Source of the DNA: Nesterenkonia muleiensis
GTDB lineage: Bacteria > Actinomycetota > Actinomycetes > Actinomycetales > Micrococcaceae
Assembly (NCBI RefSeq): GCF_003600155.1
Contig: NZ_QWLD01000003.1
Location: 310,001-374,000, forward strand
Length of the DNA stretch: 64,000 nt
Reading direction: 5' to 3'
Shown: positions 29,817-37,971 of the stretch, one piece after another
Layout: the number at the start of each line of letters is the position of its first letter
How positions within the stretch are numbered: position 1 is the first letter of the stretch
Program-made: the position numbers and the translations under genes
Notes under the pieces: model-generated
Told to the model about the DNA's origin: nothing
The model's input: only the letters and a program-made list of their open reading frames with translations
Databases searched by the model: none

Positions 29817-29844
29817 CGCAGCCGACTCTTTCAAGGCGTGACGG
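29817..29844. repeat. Short intergenic repeat, copy 1
   Basis: The blocks CGCAGCCGACT and AGGCGTGACGG occur here separated by 6 bp, just past the mca stop. The same two blocks occur at 31995-32018 separated by 2 bp, just past greA. This suggests a small dispersed intergenic element or a degenerate 3'-end motif. Confidence 0.55.
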
Positions 29845-29854
29845 TGGCCAGGGC

Positions 29855-30871
29855 TCACTCGCGCAGCCCGGCGAACAGGTCGTCTTCGGGAATGGAGGTC
29901 TCCACCACGGAGTCTGCCAGCACGAAGTCATCGTAGGGCCAGACCTCGCGCAGGAAGTCATTCGGGGTGGCGAAGAAGAATCCCTCAGGCTCAACCTGGG
30001 TCCGGTGAGCGCGGAGGGCAGCATCCCGGGCTTCGAGATAGTCACCCACAGGCACCTGTGTGGTGACCTCATGGGTGGTCAGCCAGTCGGGGCGCTCCTG
30101 CTCGTTGTCCCAGCGGGCCAGCCTGTCGCCGAAGGGGGACTCGATGCCTGCGGCGGTCAGCGCCTCATGCAGAGCCTTGAACCGGCCGGGGTTGAAGGCA
30201 CGGTCGTAGTAGAGTTTCTGCGGCTGCCAGGGTTCACCGCATCCGGGGTACTTCGCCGCGTCGCCAGCGGTGTAGTAGGCCTCCAGACTGATCTTGTGAC
30301 TCATGATGTGATCCGGGTGGGGGTAGCCGCCGGATTCGTCGTAGCAGGTGATCACATGCGGGCGGAAAGCGCGGACAAGCCTGACCAGCGGGGCTGTGGC
30401 CAGCTCCAGCGGCAGCGTGGCGAAGGACCCGAACGGCAGTGGCGGCGTCGGGTCGCCTTCTGGCAACCCCGAGTCAGCAAAGCCCAACCAGACATGCTGG
30501 ATGCCCAGGGTCTCAGCGGCCGCCGCCATCTCCATGCGGCGCACACCGGGAAGGTCCCGGTGGCACTGATGAATCTCCGCCGCTGCGGGGTTCAGCAGGC
30601 TGCCGGCCTCACCCCCGGTTGCCGTGGCGACCATGACCTCGGCCCCGGCTTCCGCATAGGCGGCCATCATCGCCGCGCCCTTGGAGGACTCATCATCTGG
30701 ATGGGCGTGCACCGCCAACAGCCGGAGGCCGGTGGAGTCAGGGACTGCCCCTGGCCCGTCAGGAGCCCGGCGCTGGAGTTCCTCGGCTGCGATCTCCGCC
30801 CGCGGATCATCTGCGGGCACACCTTGGGCCTGAGAATCAGCTTCTGGAAGCGTGGTCTGTCGCATGAACAT
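29855..30871 (-). CDS. mca: Mycothiol S-conjugate amidase
   Basis: Protein of 338 residues of the PIG-L/LmbE zinc hydrolase family. The metal motif AHPDDESSKGAA starts near residue 56 and HPDHIMSH supplies further ligands; FADSGLPEG and GFFFATPNDFLREVWPYDDF are typical of Mca rather than the related deacetylase MshB. It cleaves mycothiol-toxin adducts to mercapturic acids and GlcN-inositol. About 48 residues precede the usual Mca start, rich in acidic and Ala/Pro residues; only ATG codons at 30871 and 30865 are available. It diverges from the DUF4307 gene over 15 bp. Confidence 0.93.
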   Translation of the reverse strand: MFMRQTTLPEADSQAQGVPADDPRAEIAAEELQRRAPDGPGAVPDSTGLRLLAVHAHPDDESSKGAAMMAAYAEAGAEVMVATATGGEAGSLLNPAAAEIHQCHRDLPGVRRMEMAAAAETLGIQHVWLGFADSGLPEGDPTPPLPFGSFATLPLELATAPLVRLVRAFRPHVITCYDESGGYPHPDHIMSHKISLEAYYTAGDAAKYPGCGEPWQPQKLYYDRAFNPGRFKALHEALTAAGIESPFGDRLARWDNEQERPDWLTTHEVTTQVPVGDYLEARDAALRAHRTQVEPEGFFFATPNDFLREVWPYDDFVLADSVVETSIPEDDLFAGLRE

Positions 30872-30886
30872 CTAGGATAGTCCTTG

Positions 30887-31324
30887 ATGACAGACACTGA
30901 ATCCACTGCTTCACGTGAGCGCCAGGACCTCGGCCACCGCTACGGCTCCCCCCGCCGCGGTTTATCCCCCAGGCGGCAGAGGATCGCCATCATCGGTGCC
31001 TTGGTTGTGGCGGTGGGGACTGCGGTCTGGTTCACAGTGAACATGAATGTGGGCCGGCTGGAGTACAACGACGTCGGCTACACCATCGTTTCTGACACAC
31101 GCGCCTCGGTGGACTTCGAGGTGACCAAAGATTTCGACGACACTGCCCAGTGCATGCTGCAGGTGCTCGACAGCTCCTATGCGATCGTCGGGTCGCGGAT
31201 CGTGACCATCGATCCGCATGAGGGAAATACCTCAGCGGACCGTAGTGCGTACTACACCTCAGAGCTGCGCACTGAGTACCGCGGGGTCTCCGGAATCGTG
31301 GACTCCTGCTGGCTCGTTGATTGA
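30887..31324 (+). CDS. DUF4307 family membrane protein
   Basis: Protein of 145 residues: a basic N-terminus, one membrane segment (IAIIGALVVAVGTAVWF, about 34-50), then an extracytoplasmic domain with DVGYTIVSDTRASVDFEVTK. This matches the actinobacterial DUF4307 family, typically located beside mca and greA. Function unknown. An ATG at 30887 directly follows a TTG; the ATG is preferred. A strong hairpin terminator lies about 40 bp after the stop. Confidence 0.85.
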   Translation: MTDTESTASRERQDLGHRYGSPRRGLSPRRQRIAIIGALVVAVGTAVWFTVNMNVGRLEYNDVGYTIVSDTRASVDFEVTKDFDDTAQCMLQVLDSSYAIVGSRIVTIDPHEGNTSADRSAYYTSELRTEYRGVSGIVDSCWLVD

Positions 31325-31365
31325 GATTACGGGCCGTCGTCTCTAAGATGTTCCAATACGCAACA

Positions 31366-31393
31366 ACCCCGCCAGGGAACTCCCGGGCGGGGT
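31366..31393 (+). terminator. Rho-independent terminator after the DUF4307 gene
   Basis: Stem ACCCCGCC / GGCGGGGT with an inner GGGA/TCCC pairing, followed by CTGTATTT. It separates DUF4307 from greA, so greA should have its own promoter downstream of this point. Confidence 0.75.
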
Positions 31394-31455
31394 CTGTATT
31401 TAGATGGCCCTCCAGATCAGCCGGGGGTCATCTGCAAGTGGAAGAGGAGAGCATC

Positions 31456-31959
31456 GTGTCAACGAACACCGCCGAAGCCGAGGAAAACTCCCAATGGCTG
31501 TCCCAGGAGGCCTTCGACCGTCTGTCGGCTGAGCTGGAGCAGCTCAAGGGCCCTGGTCGCCAGGAGGTCGTTGACCGGATTGCCTCTGCCCGCGAAGAGG
31601 GCGATCTGAAAGAGAACGGCGGCTACCACGCGGCCAAGGAAGAGCAGGGAAAGATCGAGGCTCGCATCGCCTACCTCTCCCACCTGCTGGACCACGCCCG
31701 AGTGGGCGGGACTCCCCCGGACGATGGCGTGGTGGAGCCTGGCATGCTGGTCAAGGCCAAGGTGGCCGGCCGGGAGATGGAGTTCCTCTTCGGCAACCGA
31801 GAGGTCGCCGGAGACACCGAGCTCTCCGTCTATTCCGACGCTTCCCCTATGGGCGAAGCCATCAACGGTGCCAAGGAGGGCGACCAGGTCAGCTACGCTG
31901 CGCCCAACGGCAGCGATATCACCGTGGAGATCCTCTCCGCCCGCCCCTACGCCGGCTGA
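31456..31959 (+). CDS. greA: Transcription elongation factor GreA
   Basis: Protein of 167 residues. The N-terminal coiled coil holds the tip residues in REEGDLKENGGYHAAKEEQGKIEARI, diagnostic for GreA. The C-terminal FKBP-like domain contains SPMGEAINGAKEGDQVSY. It rescues backtracked RNA polymerase by stimulating transcript cleavage. The GTG at 31456 has GAGGAGAG just upstream; a longer frame reaching back to 31321 runs through the terminator and is not used. Confidence 0.96.
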   Translation: MSTNTAEAEENSQWLSQEAFDRLSAELEQLKGPGRQEVVDRIASAREEGDLKENGGYHAAKEEQGKIEARIAYLSHLLDHARVGGTPPDDGVVEPGMLVKAKVAGREMEFLFGNREVAGDTELSVYSDASPMGEAINGAKEGDQVSYAAPNGSDITVEILSARPYAG

Positions 31960-31994
31960 CGACAGGCCAGCTGATGAGGCTCGGAGCGTAGCGA

Positions 31995-32018
31995 CGCAGC
32001 CGACTTTAGGCGTGACGG
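31995..32018. repeat. Short intergenic repeat, copy 2
   Basis: CGCAGCCGACT and AGGCGTGACGG appear here with a 2-bp spacer, 36 bp past greA; compare 29817-29844. The right end merges into the hairpin at 32016. Confidence 0.55.
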
Positions 32019-32036
32019 CGAGCAGTTGGCTCGCCG
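32016..32036. terminator. Hairpin between convergent greA and ilvA
   Basis: Perfect 8-bp stem CGGCGAGC / GCTCGCCG with a 5-base loop in the 99-bp gap between two genes that end toward each other. It is likely a shared bidirectional 3' end signal, although there is no T run. Confidence 0.6.
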
Positions 32037-32058
32037 AGAGCCGGGGGACCAGCACTGC

Positions 32059-33330
32059 CTAGTTCATCACCAGGGGTTCGTAGCCCTCAGCACGCAAGGA
32101 GTTGAGCACCAGGGCTGAGTGCTCGGAGCCTTTGGTCTCCATGTTGATCACGATGGAGACGTCCCCCATGGACAGTGCACCGCCGATGCGCGAATGGTCT
32201 ACCCCGATGACGTTGGCATCCGTGTCAGCGATGATCCGGGAGATCACCGCGAGCTCTCCGGGCCTGTCCTTGAGCATCAGCTTCACCGTCAGGAACCGAT
32301 CGGCAGCCGAGAGGCCGTGCTGGATGACCCGCAGCATCAGCATAGGGTCGATGTTCCCTCCGGAGAGCACCGCGACCACGCTTGCGGGTTCGATGCCGAG
32401 TTCGGCCAGTTTGCCTTCCATCAGCGCGGCCACGCTGACCGCTCCGGCCGGCTCCACCACCAGTTTGGAGCGCTCCATCAGGAAGATCAGCGCCTTAGCA
32501 ATGGCGTCCTCGCTGACCGTGACCACATCGTCGACCAGTTCCTTGATGATCTCGAACGGGATCTCACCGGGCCTGCCCACAGCGATGCCGTCGGCGATGG
32601 TGCGCACTGCCTGCAGCGGCACCAGCGCATCAGCTGCCAGCGAGGGCGGATAGGCTGCGGCGTTCTCCGCCTGGACACCGATGAGTTTGATCTCCCGGCC
32701 CTGCCGGGCCGCCTCCTGCTTCAGGGCCACCGCCGCCCCAGCCAGCAGACCACCACCGCCGATGCCCATCAGCACCGTGTCAACGTCGGGCTGCTGCTCC
32801 AAGATCTCCAGCCCGATGGTTCCCTGCCCGGCCACCACATCGGTGTGGTTGAAGGGGTGGATAAACACCGCACCAGACTCGTCGGAGAACCGCTGGGCCT
32901 CAGCCAGCGCCTCATCCACATTGGAGCCGTACAGCACCACCTCCGCCCCATGGTCCCGAGTCGCGGCAAGCTTGGGCAGTGCGACCCCGCGCGGCATATA
33001 GATCGTTGCCCGGACGCCCAGCTTCTTGGCCGCCAGCGCCACACCCTGCGCGTGGTTGCCGGCAGAGGCTGCGACGACGCCAGAGGTCTTCTCCTCTTCG
33101 GTGAGCCGGGCCATGCGCACATATGCTCCGCGAACTTTGAAAGAGCCTGCGCGCTGCAGGTTCTCGGCCTTCAGGTGCACCGTGGCCCCAAGCATCCTGC
33201 CCAATGCCCGGGAGTGTTCCATGGGGGTATCCACGATGACCCCGCCCAGCAGCTCACGGGCTTCCTGGACGTCCTTGAGCTGGACGCTGAGCTGGTCTCC
33301 AGGAATCATGCGGCCTACAGTGTCAGTCAT
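32059..33330 (-). CDS. ilvA: Threonine ammonia-lyase
   Basis: Protein of 423 residues. The PLP lysine lies in AGSFKVRGAY; GIGGGGLLAG forms the phosphate loop; SAGNHAQGVA binds substrate. A C-terminal ACT-like domain (about 340-423) includes KDRPGELAVISRII, as in the shorter threonine dehydratases. It deaminates threonine to 2-oxobutyrate for isoleucine synthesis or catabolism. The ATG at 33330 overlaps the stop of the upstream permease gene by 8 bp, so translation is probably coupled. Confidence 0.94.
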   Translation of the reverse strand: MTDTVGRMIPGDQLSVQLKDVQEARELLGGVIVDTPMEHSRALGRMLGATVHLKAENLQRAGSFKVRGAYVRMARLTEEEKTSGVVAASAGNHAQGVALAAKKLGVRATIYMPRGVALPKLAATRDHGAEVVLYGSNVDEALAEAQRFSDESGAVFIHPFNHTDVVAGQGTIGLEILEQQPDVDTVLMGIGGGGLLAGAAVALKQEAARQGREIKLIGVQAENAAAYPPSLAADALVPLQAVRTIADGIAVGRPGEIPFEIIKELVDDVVTVSEDAIAKALIFLMERSKLVVEPAGAVSVAALMEGKLAELGIEPASVVAVLSGGNIDPMLMLRVIQHGLSAADRFLTVKLMLKDRPGELAVISRIIADTDANVIGVDHSRIGGALSMGDVSIVINMETKGSEHSALVLNSLRAEGYEPLVMN

Positions 33331-34816
33331 TCTTGGTGACGTCCTTGTCCTCGTCCTGCGGGCCGGAGTCTGGGTCCTTCCTGTCCTGCTCCATCGCCGG
33401 CACCGGGGCAGGTGTCTGCTCCGACGCTCCTTCGGTCTCATCGCTCCTGGGGCGTCCGAAGGAGCGCCTCTCTGGATTCAGTCCGGGGATGGTCTCGAAG
33501 AGTCGGTGCCTCAGAGACGCGATGCTGGCCTGCTCATCAGCCTCGATCTTCTCCTTGTGCGCGGCCCGGCGAAGAGCTTCCTCTTTGACGGTGCGCTCCA
33601 TGTCCAAGGCTCGCTGATCGTTGCGCCACTCCTCCTTGTTCAGGTACTGGGTCACCCGGTTGATGAAGGCCAGCACAGGCACCGCGAACAATGCTCCCAC
33701 GATCCCAAGCAGGGTAGTGCCCGCGGTCACCGCGATGACCACCGCCAGCGGATGCAGCTTGACCGCCTTACCCATCACAATGGGCTGCAGCACATTGGAC
33801 TCCAACTGCTGGACCAAAAGCACCACTCCCAACATCAGCAGCGCGGTCAGGAAATCATGAGCGACCAGGGCAAGGAGCACAGCCACCGCGCCAGTGACCA
33901 CGGCACCGACAATGGGGACGAAACCGCCGAAGAACACCAGCACCGCAATCGGAAGCGCCAACGGGATGTCCAGGATCCATGCGCCCAGGCCGATTCCGAC
34001 GGCGTCCACGAAGGCCACGAACACCTGCACGCGCATATATGTGCCGACCGAGGTCCAACCCCTGCGGCCGGCACCGTGGATGGCCGGACGGTGCTTGGCC
34101 GGAACGAAGAGCACCAGGAAGTCCCAGATCTTCGGACCGTCGGAAAGGAAGAAGATGAGAGTGAACAGCACCAGAATGGAGCCGACGGCGATGTTTCCGG
34201 CGACCGACCCTACACCGACCGCACCGGACATGATGGCCTCGGAGTTATCCTCGACCCAGGTCACTACCTCATCGATCCACTGGTTGAACTCTTCGGTGGA
34301 GACCTCCAGCCCGAAGTTCCGTAGCGTCTGATCGGCCCAGTTGATGGTTTCGTAGATTCCGTCTTGCACATCCTCGGCCATCTCTGCGAAGCCGGAGACA
34401 ATCTCATTGCCCACCAGGGTGAGGATGCCGACAACGACGGCCAGAAAGACGAGGATGGAGGTCATCGACGCCAGGATGCGGGGGAATTTGATCTTGCGGA
34501 AGAGAGCGAACAGCGGGCGCAGCAGGGTGGCCAGAAGTCCAGCGATCGCCAGTGAGATCAGGATGAGCATGATGTGGCTCAGCAGCCAGACCAGCACGCC
34601 GAGCGCGATCAGGATGATGATGATTCGCCAGGACCACTCGGCAGCGATCCGAACGCCCCACGGGATGTCCTCACGCAGACGCTGATCGTCCAGCTCCTTG
34701 GCCGAAGGCAGCAGCTGCTCCCCGCCTTCCGGCGCATATTCTTCCGCAGGTGCGGGATCCGCAACGTCGGTGGTGACGGACTCGCTGGTGTTCTCCGGTG
34801 TTGAACCAGTGCTCAT
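33323..34816 (-). CDS. AI-2E family transporter
   Basis: Protein of 497 residues with about eight membrane segments in the middle (about 65-390). Characteristic motifs include FFLSDGPKIW and FFGGFVPIVGAVVTG. Both ends are long, acidic and probably cytoplasmic. The family was named after the autoinducer-2 exporter TqsA, but members include Na+/H+ antiporters and unknown permeases, so substrate is open. The ATG at 34816 follows GGAG; an ATG at 34825 is the alternative. Overlaps ilvA. Confidence 0.88.
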   Translation of the reverse strand: MSTGSTPENTSESVTTDVADPAPAEEYAPEGGEQLLPSAKELDDQRLREDIPWGVRIAAEWSWRIIIILIALGVLVWLLSHIMLILISLAIAGLLATLLRPLFALFRKIKFPRILASMTSILVFLAVVVGILTLVGNEIVSGFAEMAEDVQDGIYETINWADQTLRNFGLEVSTEEFNQWIDEVVTWVEDNSEAIMSGAVGVGSVAGNIAVGSILVLFTLIFFLSDGPKIWDFLVLFVPAKHRPAIHGAGRRGWTSVGTYMRVQVFVAFVDAVGIGLGAWILDIPLALPIAVLVFFGGFVPIVGAVVTGAVAVLLALVAHDFLTALLMLGVVLLVQQLESNVLQPIVMGKAVKLHPLAVVIAVTAGTTLLGIVGALFAVPVLAFINRVTQYLNKEEWRNDQRALDMERTVKEEALRRAAHKEKIEADEQASIASLRHRLFETIPGLNPERRSFGRPRSDETEGASEQTPAPVPAMEQDRKDPDSGPQDEDKDVTKND

Positions 34817-34856
34817 GGGCTCCATCTTGTCACGGTATATACGGGGTCAGATGCAA

Positions 34857-34890
34857 AAGCGGTCCGCCGGAGAGAACCGACGGACCGCTT
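34857..34890 (-). terminator. Rho-independent terminator after the Bax inhibitor-1 gene
   Basis: Perfect 10-bp stem AAGCGGTCCG / CGGACCGCTT with a 14-base loop. Read on the minus strand it continues into CTTTTGCA. It lies 24 bp past the stop of the YccA-like gene. Confidence 0.85.
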
Positions 34891-34913
34891 CGACAATAAA
34901 GACGATAAGGTGA

Positions 34914-35813
34914 TCAGTCAGCCATCGACCGCAGAATGACGATGACCCTCAGAATCTCGATGTAGAGCCAGACCAGGGACACGGTGAGACCGAAGGCGGC
35001 GGCCCAACCGTACTTCTGCTCAACACCAGCCTTGACCCCCTCATCAATGTTGGTGAAGTCCAGCACCAGCGAGTAGGTGGCCAGCAGAATGGCGAAGGCA
35101 CCGATAGCCACACCGAGCCAGCCGGCACGCATGCCGAACATCCCGATGTCGGTGAACATGACCAGTCCGAAGTTGATCAGGCTGAACACCACGTAGGCGA
35201 TCAGCGCGGTGAAGAACATCTTGTTGAGTTTGGGAGTGGCCCGCACCTTGCCGGACTTGAACAGAGCCAGCACTGTGCCGAAGACCACCAGAGTCGCTGT
35301 CACCGCCTGGAAGGCCACACCCGGGTAGGCGATCTCCAGCACCCAGGTGAAAGCCCCTAGGAAGAAGCCCTGAGTTCCGGAGTAGGCCAGGATCAGCGCC
35401 GGGTTCGGTTCACGTCGGAAGGCATTGACCAGACCGAGCACCAGACCGCCGAGCACGGCAATCACAGCCAGGCCCATCACCGCACCGGGCATCATCGAGG
35501 CCAGTGTGACAGCCACACCCGCTCCGACCAGCAGGACCGCGAAGCTGGTCACCGTCTTGCGGATGACGTCGTCGTAGGTCATCGGGGTGCCCTGCGATCC
35601 AGCGTGGGCAGGCAGGTTGTACTGCTCTTCCAGCTTGTCGCTCGGCGGCAGCCCGTGCTGCTGAGCATAGGTCTGCTGCTGGCGCGTATCCTCGCGCACA
35701 GTGCCTGCGTTGGAGTCCATATAGAACCGGCGGCGCTTGTCCGCGTTGAACTGGTCAGGCATAGCACCCGATCTGAAAACCGGGTTGCTGGAGCTGCCGA
35801 ATTGGTTGGCCAT
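34914..35813 (-). CDS. Bax inhibitor-1/YccA family membrane protein
   Basis: Protein of 299 residues: a soluble N-terminus of about 90 residues, then seven hydrophobic segments, including ILAYSGTQGFFLGAFT and the C-terminal WAAAFGLTVSLVWLYIEILR, typical of the Bax inhibitor-1 family. Bacterial homologues form pH-sensitive calcium leak channels or interact with FtsH; the role here is unknown. The ATG at 35813 is taken; AAGGAG lies 12 bp upstream. Ends at a strong terminator, so it is likely monocistronic. Confidence 0.9.
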   Translation of the reverse strand: MANQFGSSSNPVFRSGAMPDQFNADKRRRFYMDSNAGTVREDTRQQQTYAQQHGLPPSDKLEEQYNLPAHAGSQGTPMTYDDVIRKTVTSFAVLLVGAGVAVTLASMMPGAVMGLAVIAVLGGLVLGLVNAFRREPNPALILAYSGTQGFFLGAFTWVLEIAYPGVAFQAVTATLVVFGTVLALFKSGKVRATPKLNKMFFTALIAYVVFSLINFGLVMFTDIGMFGMRAGWLGVAIGAFAILLATYSLVLDFTNIDEGVKAGVEQKYGWAAAFGLTVSLVWLYIEILRVIVILRSMAD

Positions 35814-35920
35814 AGTGGTTCCGCTCTCCTTCATGGGGTTCGTCGTCAACGGCGAATCCGTAGCTTTCATCTAGTCTAAACCACACAGAGGGCACGAATT
35901 ATGCCCGTGACACCGATCCC

Positions 35921-36565
35921 TCAGACTTCCTCGATCCCCCGTGCGCTCAGCGCCCGCCCGGTGTCCCGAGCATAGTCCACCGTTCCGAGCAGCAACGGCA
36001 CGGTTCGGGCCCGCAGATCTCGCTCCAGTCCCCTGGCGCGCGCCTGCTGTCCGGCCAGGTGGAAACGGTCGGCCAGATAGGGGATGGACCGCAGCATAAT
36101 CAATCCCGCCAGTGCGACCGCGCCGGGCCGGACCCCGATGATGCGGGCGGGGGTGAGGATTCTGCGCAGGACTCCCACCACATCGGTGGGCTCAGTGCTG
36201 AGCAGCAGCAGCTGGGCGGCCAGCAGACAGACCAGGATACGGCTGAGCACCTCTGCGGCAGTCTGAGGGTCATTGAAGATCAGCTGCACCGCCGCCAGGA
36301 CCGCCAGCAGCACCCAGAGACGCCGCAGCAGCGACAGCAGCATCCCCAGAGGTACCCTCGCAGCAGTTGCGGTCACCAGGATCAGCACGCCGATGATGCC
36401 GTTCACCAGCGGCTCCCTGGTGAGCACCACCACCAGCGTCAGGATGGCCAGTCCGGCCACTTTGGCTCCCGCCGGCGCGGCGTGCAGGAACCCATCGCCG
36501 GGAGCCCTGCGGCCCAACACCTGCTCGCGCGGACGCAGGGGGCGGGGGCGCCGTCGTGCCCTCAT
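35921..36565 (-). CDS. bioN: ECF transporter transmembrane protein EcfT (BioN-like)
   Basis: Protein of 214 residues of the CbiQ/EcfT family with about five membrane segments. The coupling-helix motifs appear as AGQQARARGLERD near the C-terminus (the family's A-R-G box that contacts the ATPases). Last gene of a three-gene ECF operon with a BioY substrate subunit, so it is the biotin-specific BioN type rather than a shared EcfT. Its ATG overlaps the ATPase stop by 4 bp (ATGA). Confidence 0.88.
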   Translation of the reverse strand: MRARRRPRPLRPREQVLGRRAPGDGFLHAAPAGAKVAGLAILTLVVVLTREPLVNGIIGVLILVTATAARVPLGMLLSLLRRLWVLLAVLAAVQLIFNDPQTAAEVLSRILVCLLAAQLLLLSTEPTDVVGVLRRILTPARIIGVRPGAVALAGLIMLRSIPYLADRFHLAGQQARARGLERDLRARTVPLLLGTVDYARDTGRALSARGIEEV

Positions 36566-37290
36566 GCTTGACTGCGCTGGCGGTAGCTGGCAATGACAGT
36601 CTCCGGATCCCCCTGGGCCACGATTCTGCCACTGTCCACCAGCAGACAATGCTCAGCTCGTCCAGCCAGGGTGAGGTCGTGGGTGGCCATGAGAGTTCGG
36701 ATGCCGTATTGGACTCCCATCTGCTCCACCAGTGCGGTGAACCGCTGGGCATTGACCAGATCCAGCAGGGTGGTGGGCTCATCAAGCAGCAGCGTCCTCG
36801 GCTTGAGCACCACCACTGTCGCCAAGGCCACCAACTGCTGCTGCCCGCCGGAGAGCTCTTGGGAGCTGCGCTCAGCGAGATCTGCGATGCCGAGCGCGGC
36901 CAAAGACTCCATGGCAGCACTGCGTCGCTGGGCCGCATCGGAGATTCTGCGGCGCAGCGAGAGCTCCACGTCCTCCAAGGGGGTGGGCATCACCAGCTGT
37001 GCTGCCGGGTTGGAGAAGACCAGCCCGACGCGCTGACGGACCTCCCGGCCGCTTTCGACAGTGTCCAGACCTTCATGCCTGACGTATCCCTCAGTGGGCT
37101 CCACCAGACCGTTGACCAACTGCAGGAAGGTTGACTTGCCCCCGCCGTTGGGGCCGATCACGCTGATCCGCGCATGGTTCAGGCTCAGCTCAGGAACCTC
37201 CAGCAGCAGCCGGTCACCGGCGAAGACGCGAACGCGGCGGAACTCAACGTCACTGGGTGAATCGGTTCCGGCTGAACTGCTGAGGGTCAT
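36562..37290 (-). CDS. bioM: ECF transporter ATP-binding protein (BioM-like)
   Basis: Protein of 242 residues. Walker A is GPNGGGKSTF (about 46-55), the signature LSGGQQQLVAL, Walker B TLLLDEPTTLLD, and the H-loop in ATHDL. Located between bioY and bioN with ATGA overlaps on both sides, it energises biotin uptake. Only one ATPase is present, fitting a homodimer as in BioMNY systems. A longer frame upstream to 37698 is antisense noise inside bioY and is ignored. Confidence 0.92.
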   Translation of the reverse strand: MTLSSSAGTDSPSDVEFRRVRVFAGDRLLLEVPELSLNHARISVIGPNGGGKSTFLQLVNGLVEPTEGYVRHEGLDTVESGREVRQRVGLVFSNPAAQLVMPTPLEDVELSLRRRISDAAQRRSAAMESLAALGIADLAERSSQELSGGQQQLVALATVVVLKPRTLLLDEPTTLLDLVNAQRFTALVEQMGVQYGIRTLMATHDLTLAGRAEHCLLVDSGRIVAQGDPETVIASYRQRSQA

Positions 37291-37907
37291 CGCCTCGCCA
37301 GCACTGCGGGATAGGCCCGGTGCACCAGGGTCGCGGCTGCCGCGGCCGCCGCTGACTTCACGACGTCGCCCGGCCAAAAAACGATGTCCAGGAAGAACGC
37401 TTCCCGCAGACTGATCTCTAAGTTGACGCTCATCCCGAGGATCCCGAATGGATGAGTCACCACTATGCTGCCGGTGATCGCCGCCAGGAAGAGCAGCGGC
37501 GCCCGCCATCGACCCTGTTTTCGGCGGACGACGGCGCGGGCCACCAGACCTGTCACCAATGCGGTGAGGGGGAAGGCAAGCAGATACCCCGCACTGGGAC
37601 CGGCCAGCACACCCAGACCTCCGGAGAAGTTGGCAAGAATCGGAATCCCCAACAGCCCGAGCACCACGTAGAGCCCCGCGGCGGCGAAGCCGCGCCAAGG
37701 CCCCAGTACCAGGCCTGCGAGTGCAACACCCAGAGTCTGGAGGGTAATGGGCACACCGAAATTGCCCACCGGAATCGGCGGAACCAGGGCCAGCACTGCG
37801 ATCAGTCCGGCGAAGACACCGATCAGGGCTGTGTCCTGGGCACGGCTCTGCCTCCGTGGCCGAGCAGCCTGAGCAGCGGGCAGTGGCTCAACTGTGGGCT
37901 GGGACAT
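37287..37907 (-). CDS. bioY: Biotin transporter substrate subunit BioY
   Basis: Protein of 206 residues with six membrane segments and BioY features: VPITLQTLGVALAGLVLGPWRG, YVVLGLLGIPILANFSGG and GPSAGYLLAFP. It is the high-affinity biotin-binding S component. First gene of bioY-M-N; its promoter overlaps a palindrome at the end of the upstream TetR gene. The imported biotin is needed by the acyl-CoA carboxylase encoded in the same window and by other carboxylases. Confidence 0.95.
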   Translation of the reverse strand: MSQPTVEPLPAAQAARPRRQSRAQDTALIGVFAGLIAVLALVPPIPVGNFGVPITLQTLGVALAGLVLGPWRGFAAAGLYVVLGLLGIPILANFSGGLGVLAGPSAGYLLAFPLTALVTGLVARAVVRRKQGRWRAPLLFLAAITGSIVVTHPFGILGMSVNLEISLREAFFLDIVFWPGDVVKSAAAAAAATLVHRAYPAVLARR

Positions 37908-37942
37908 GGGGACACCTCCGGATGCGAACGGTTGTTGACATC

Positions 37943-37971
37943 ACTATAAGAAGTTATTGAACGGTGTTCAA
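37943..37971 (-). promoter_or_regulatory. bioY promoter
   Basis: On the minus strand, TTGAAC (37966-37971) and TATAGT (37943-37948) are separated by exactly 17 bp, close to the sigma-70-type consensus. The start site would fall about 30 bp before the bioY ATG. The -35 hexamer is part of the TTGAAC-GTTCAA palindrome, so a bound repressor would block polymerase. Confidence 0.75.

Noticed and set aside
36562-37698. Extended 378-codon frame for the ECF ATPase
   Set aside because: The first 136 codons run through bioY in another frame and lack family similarity; the ATG at 37290 overlapping the bioY stop is the real start.
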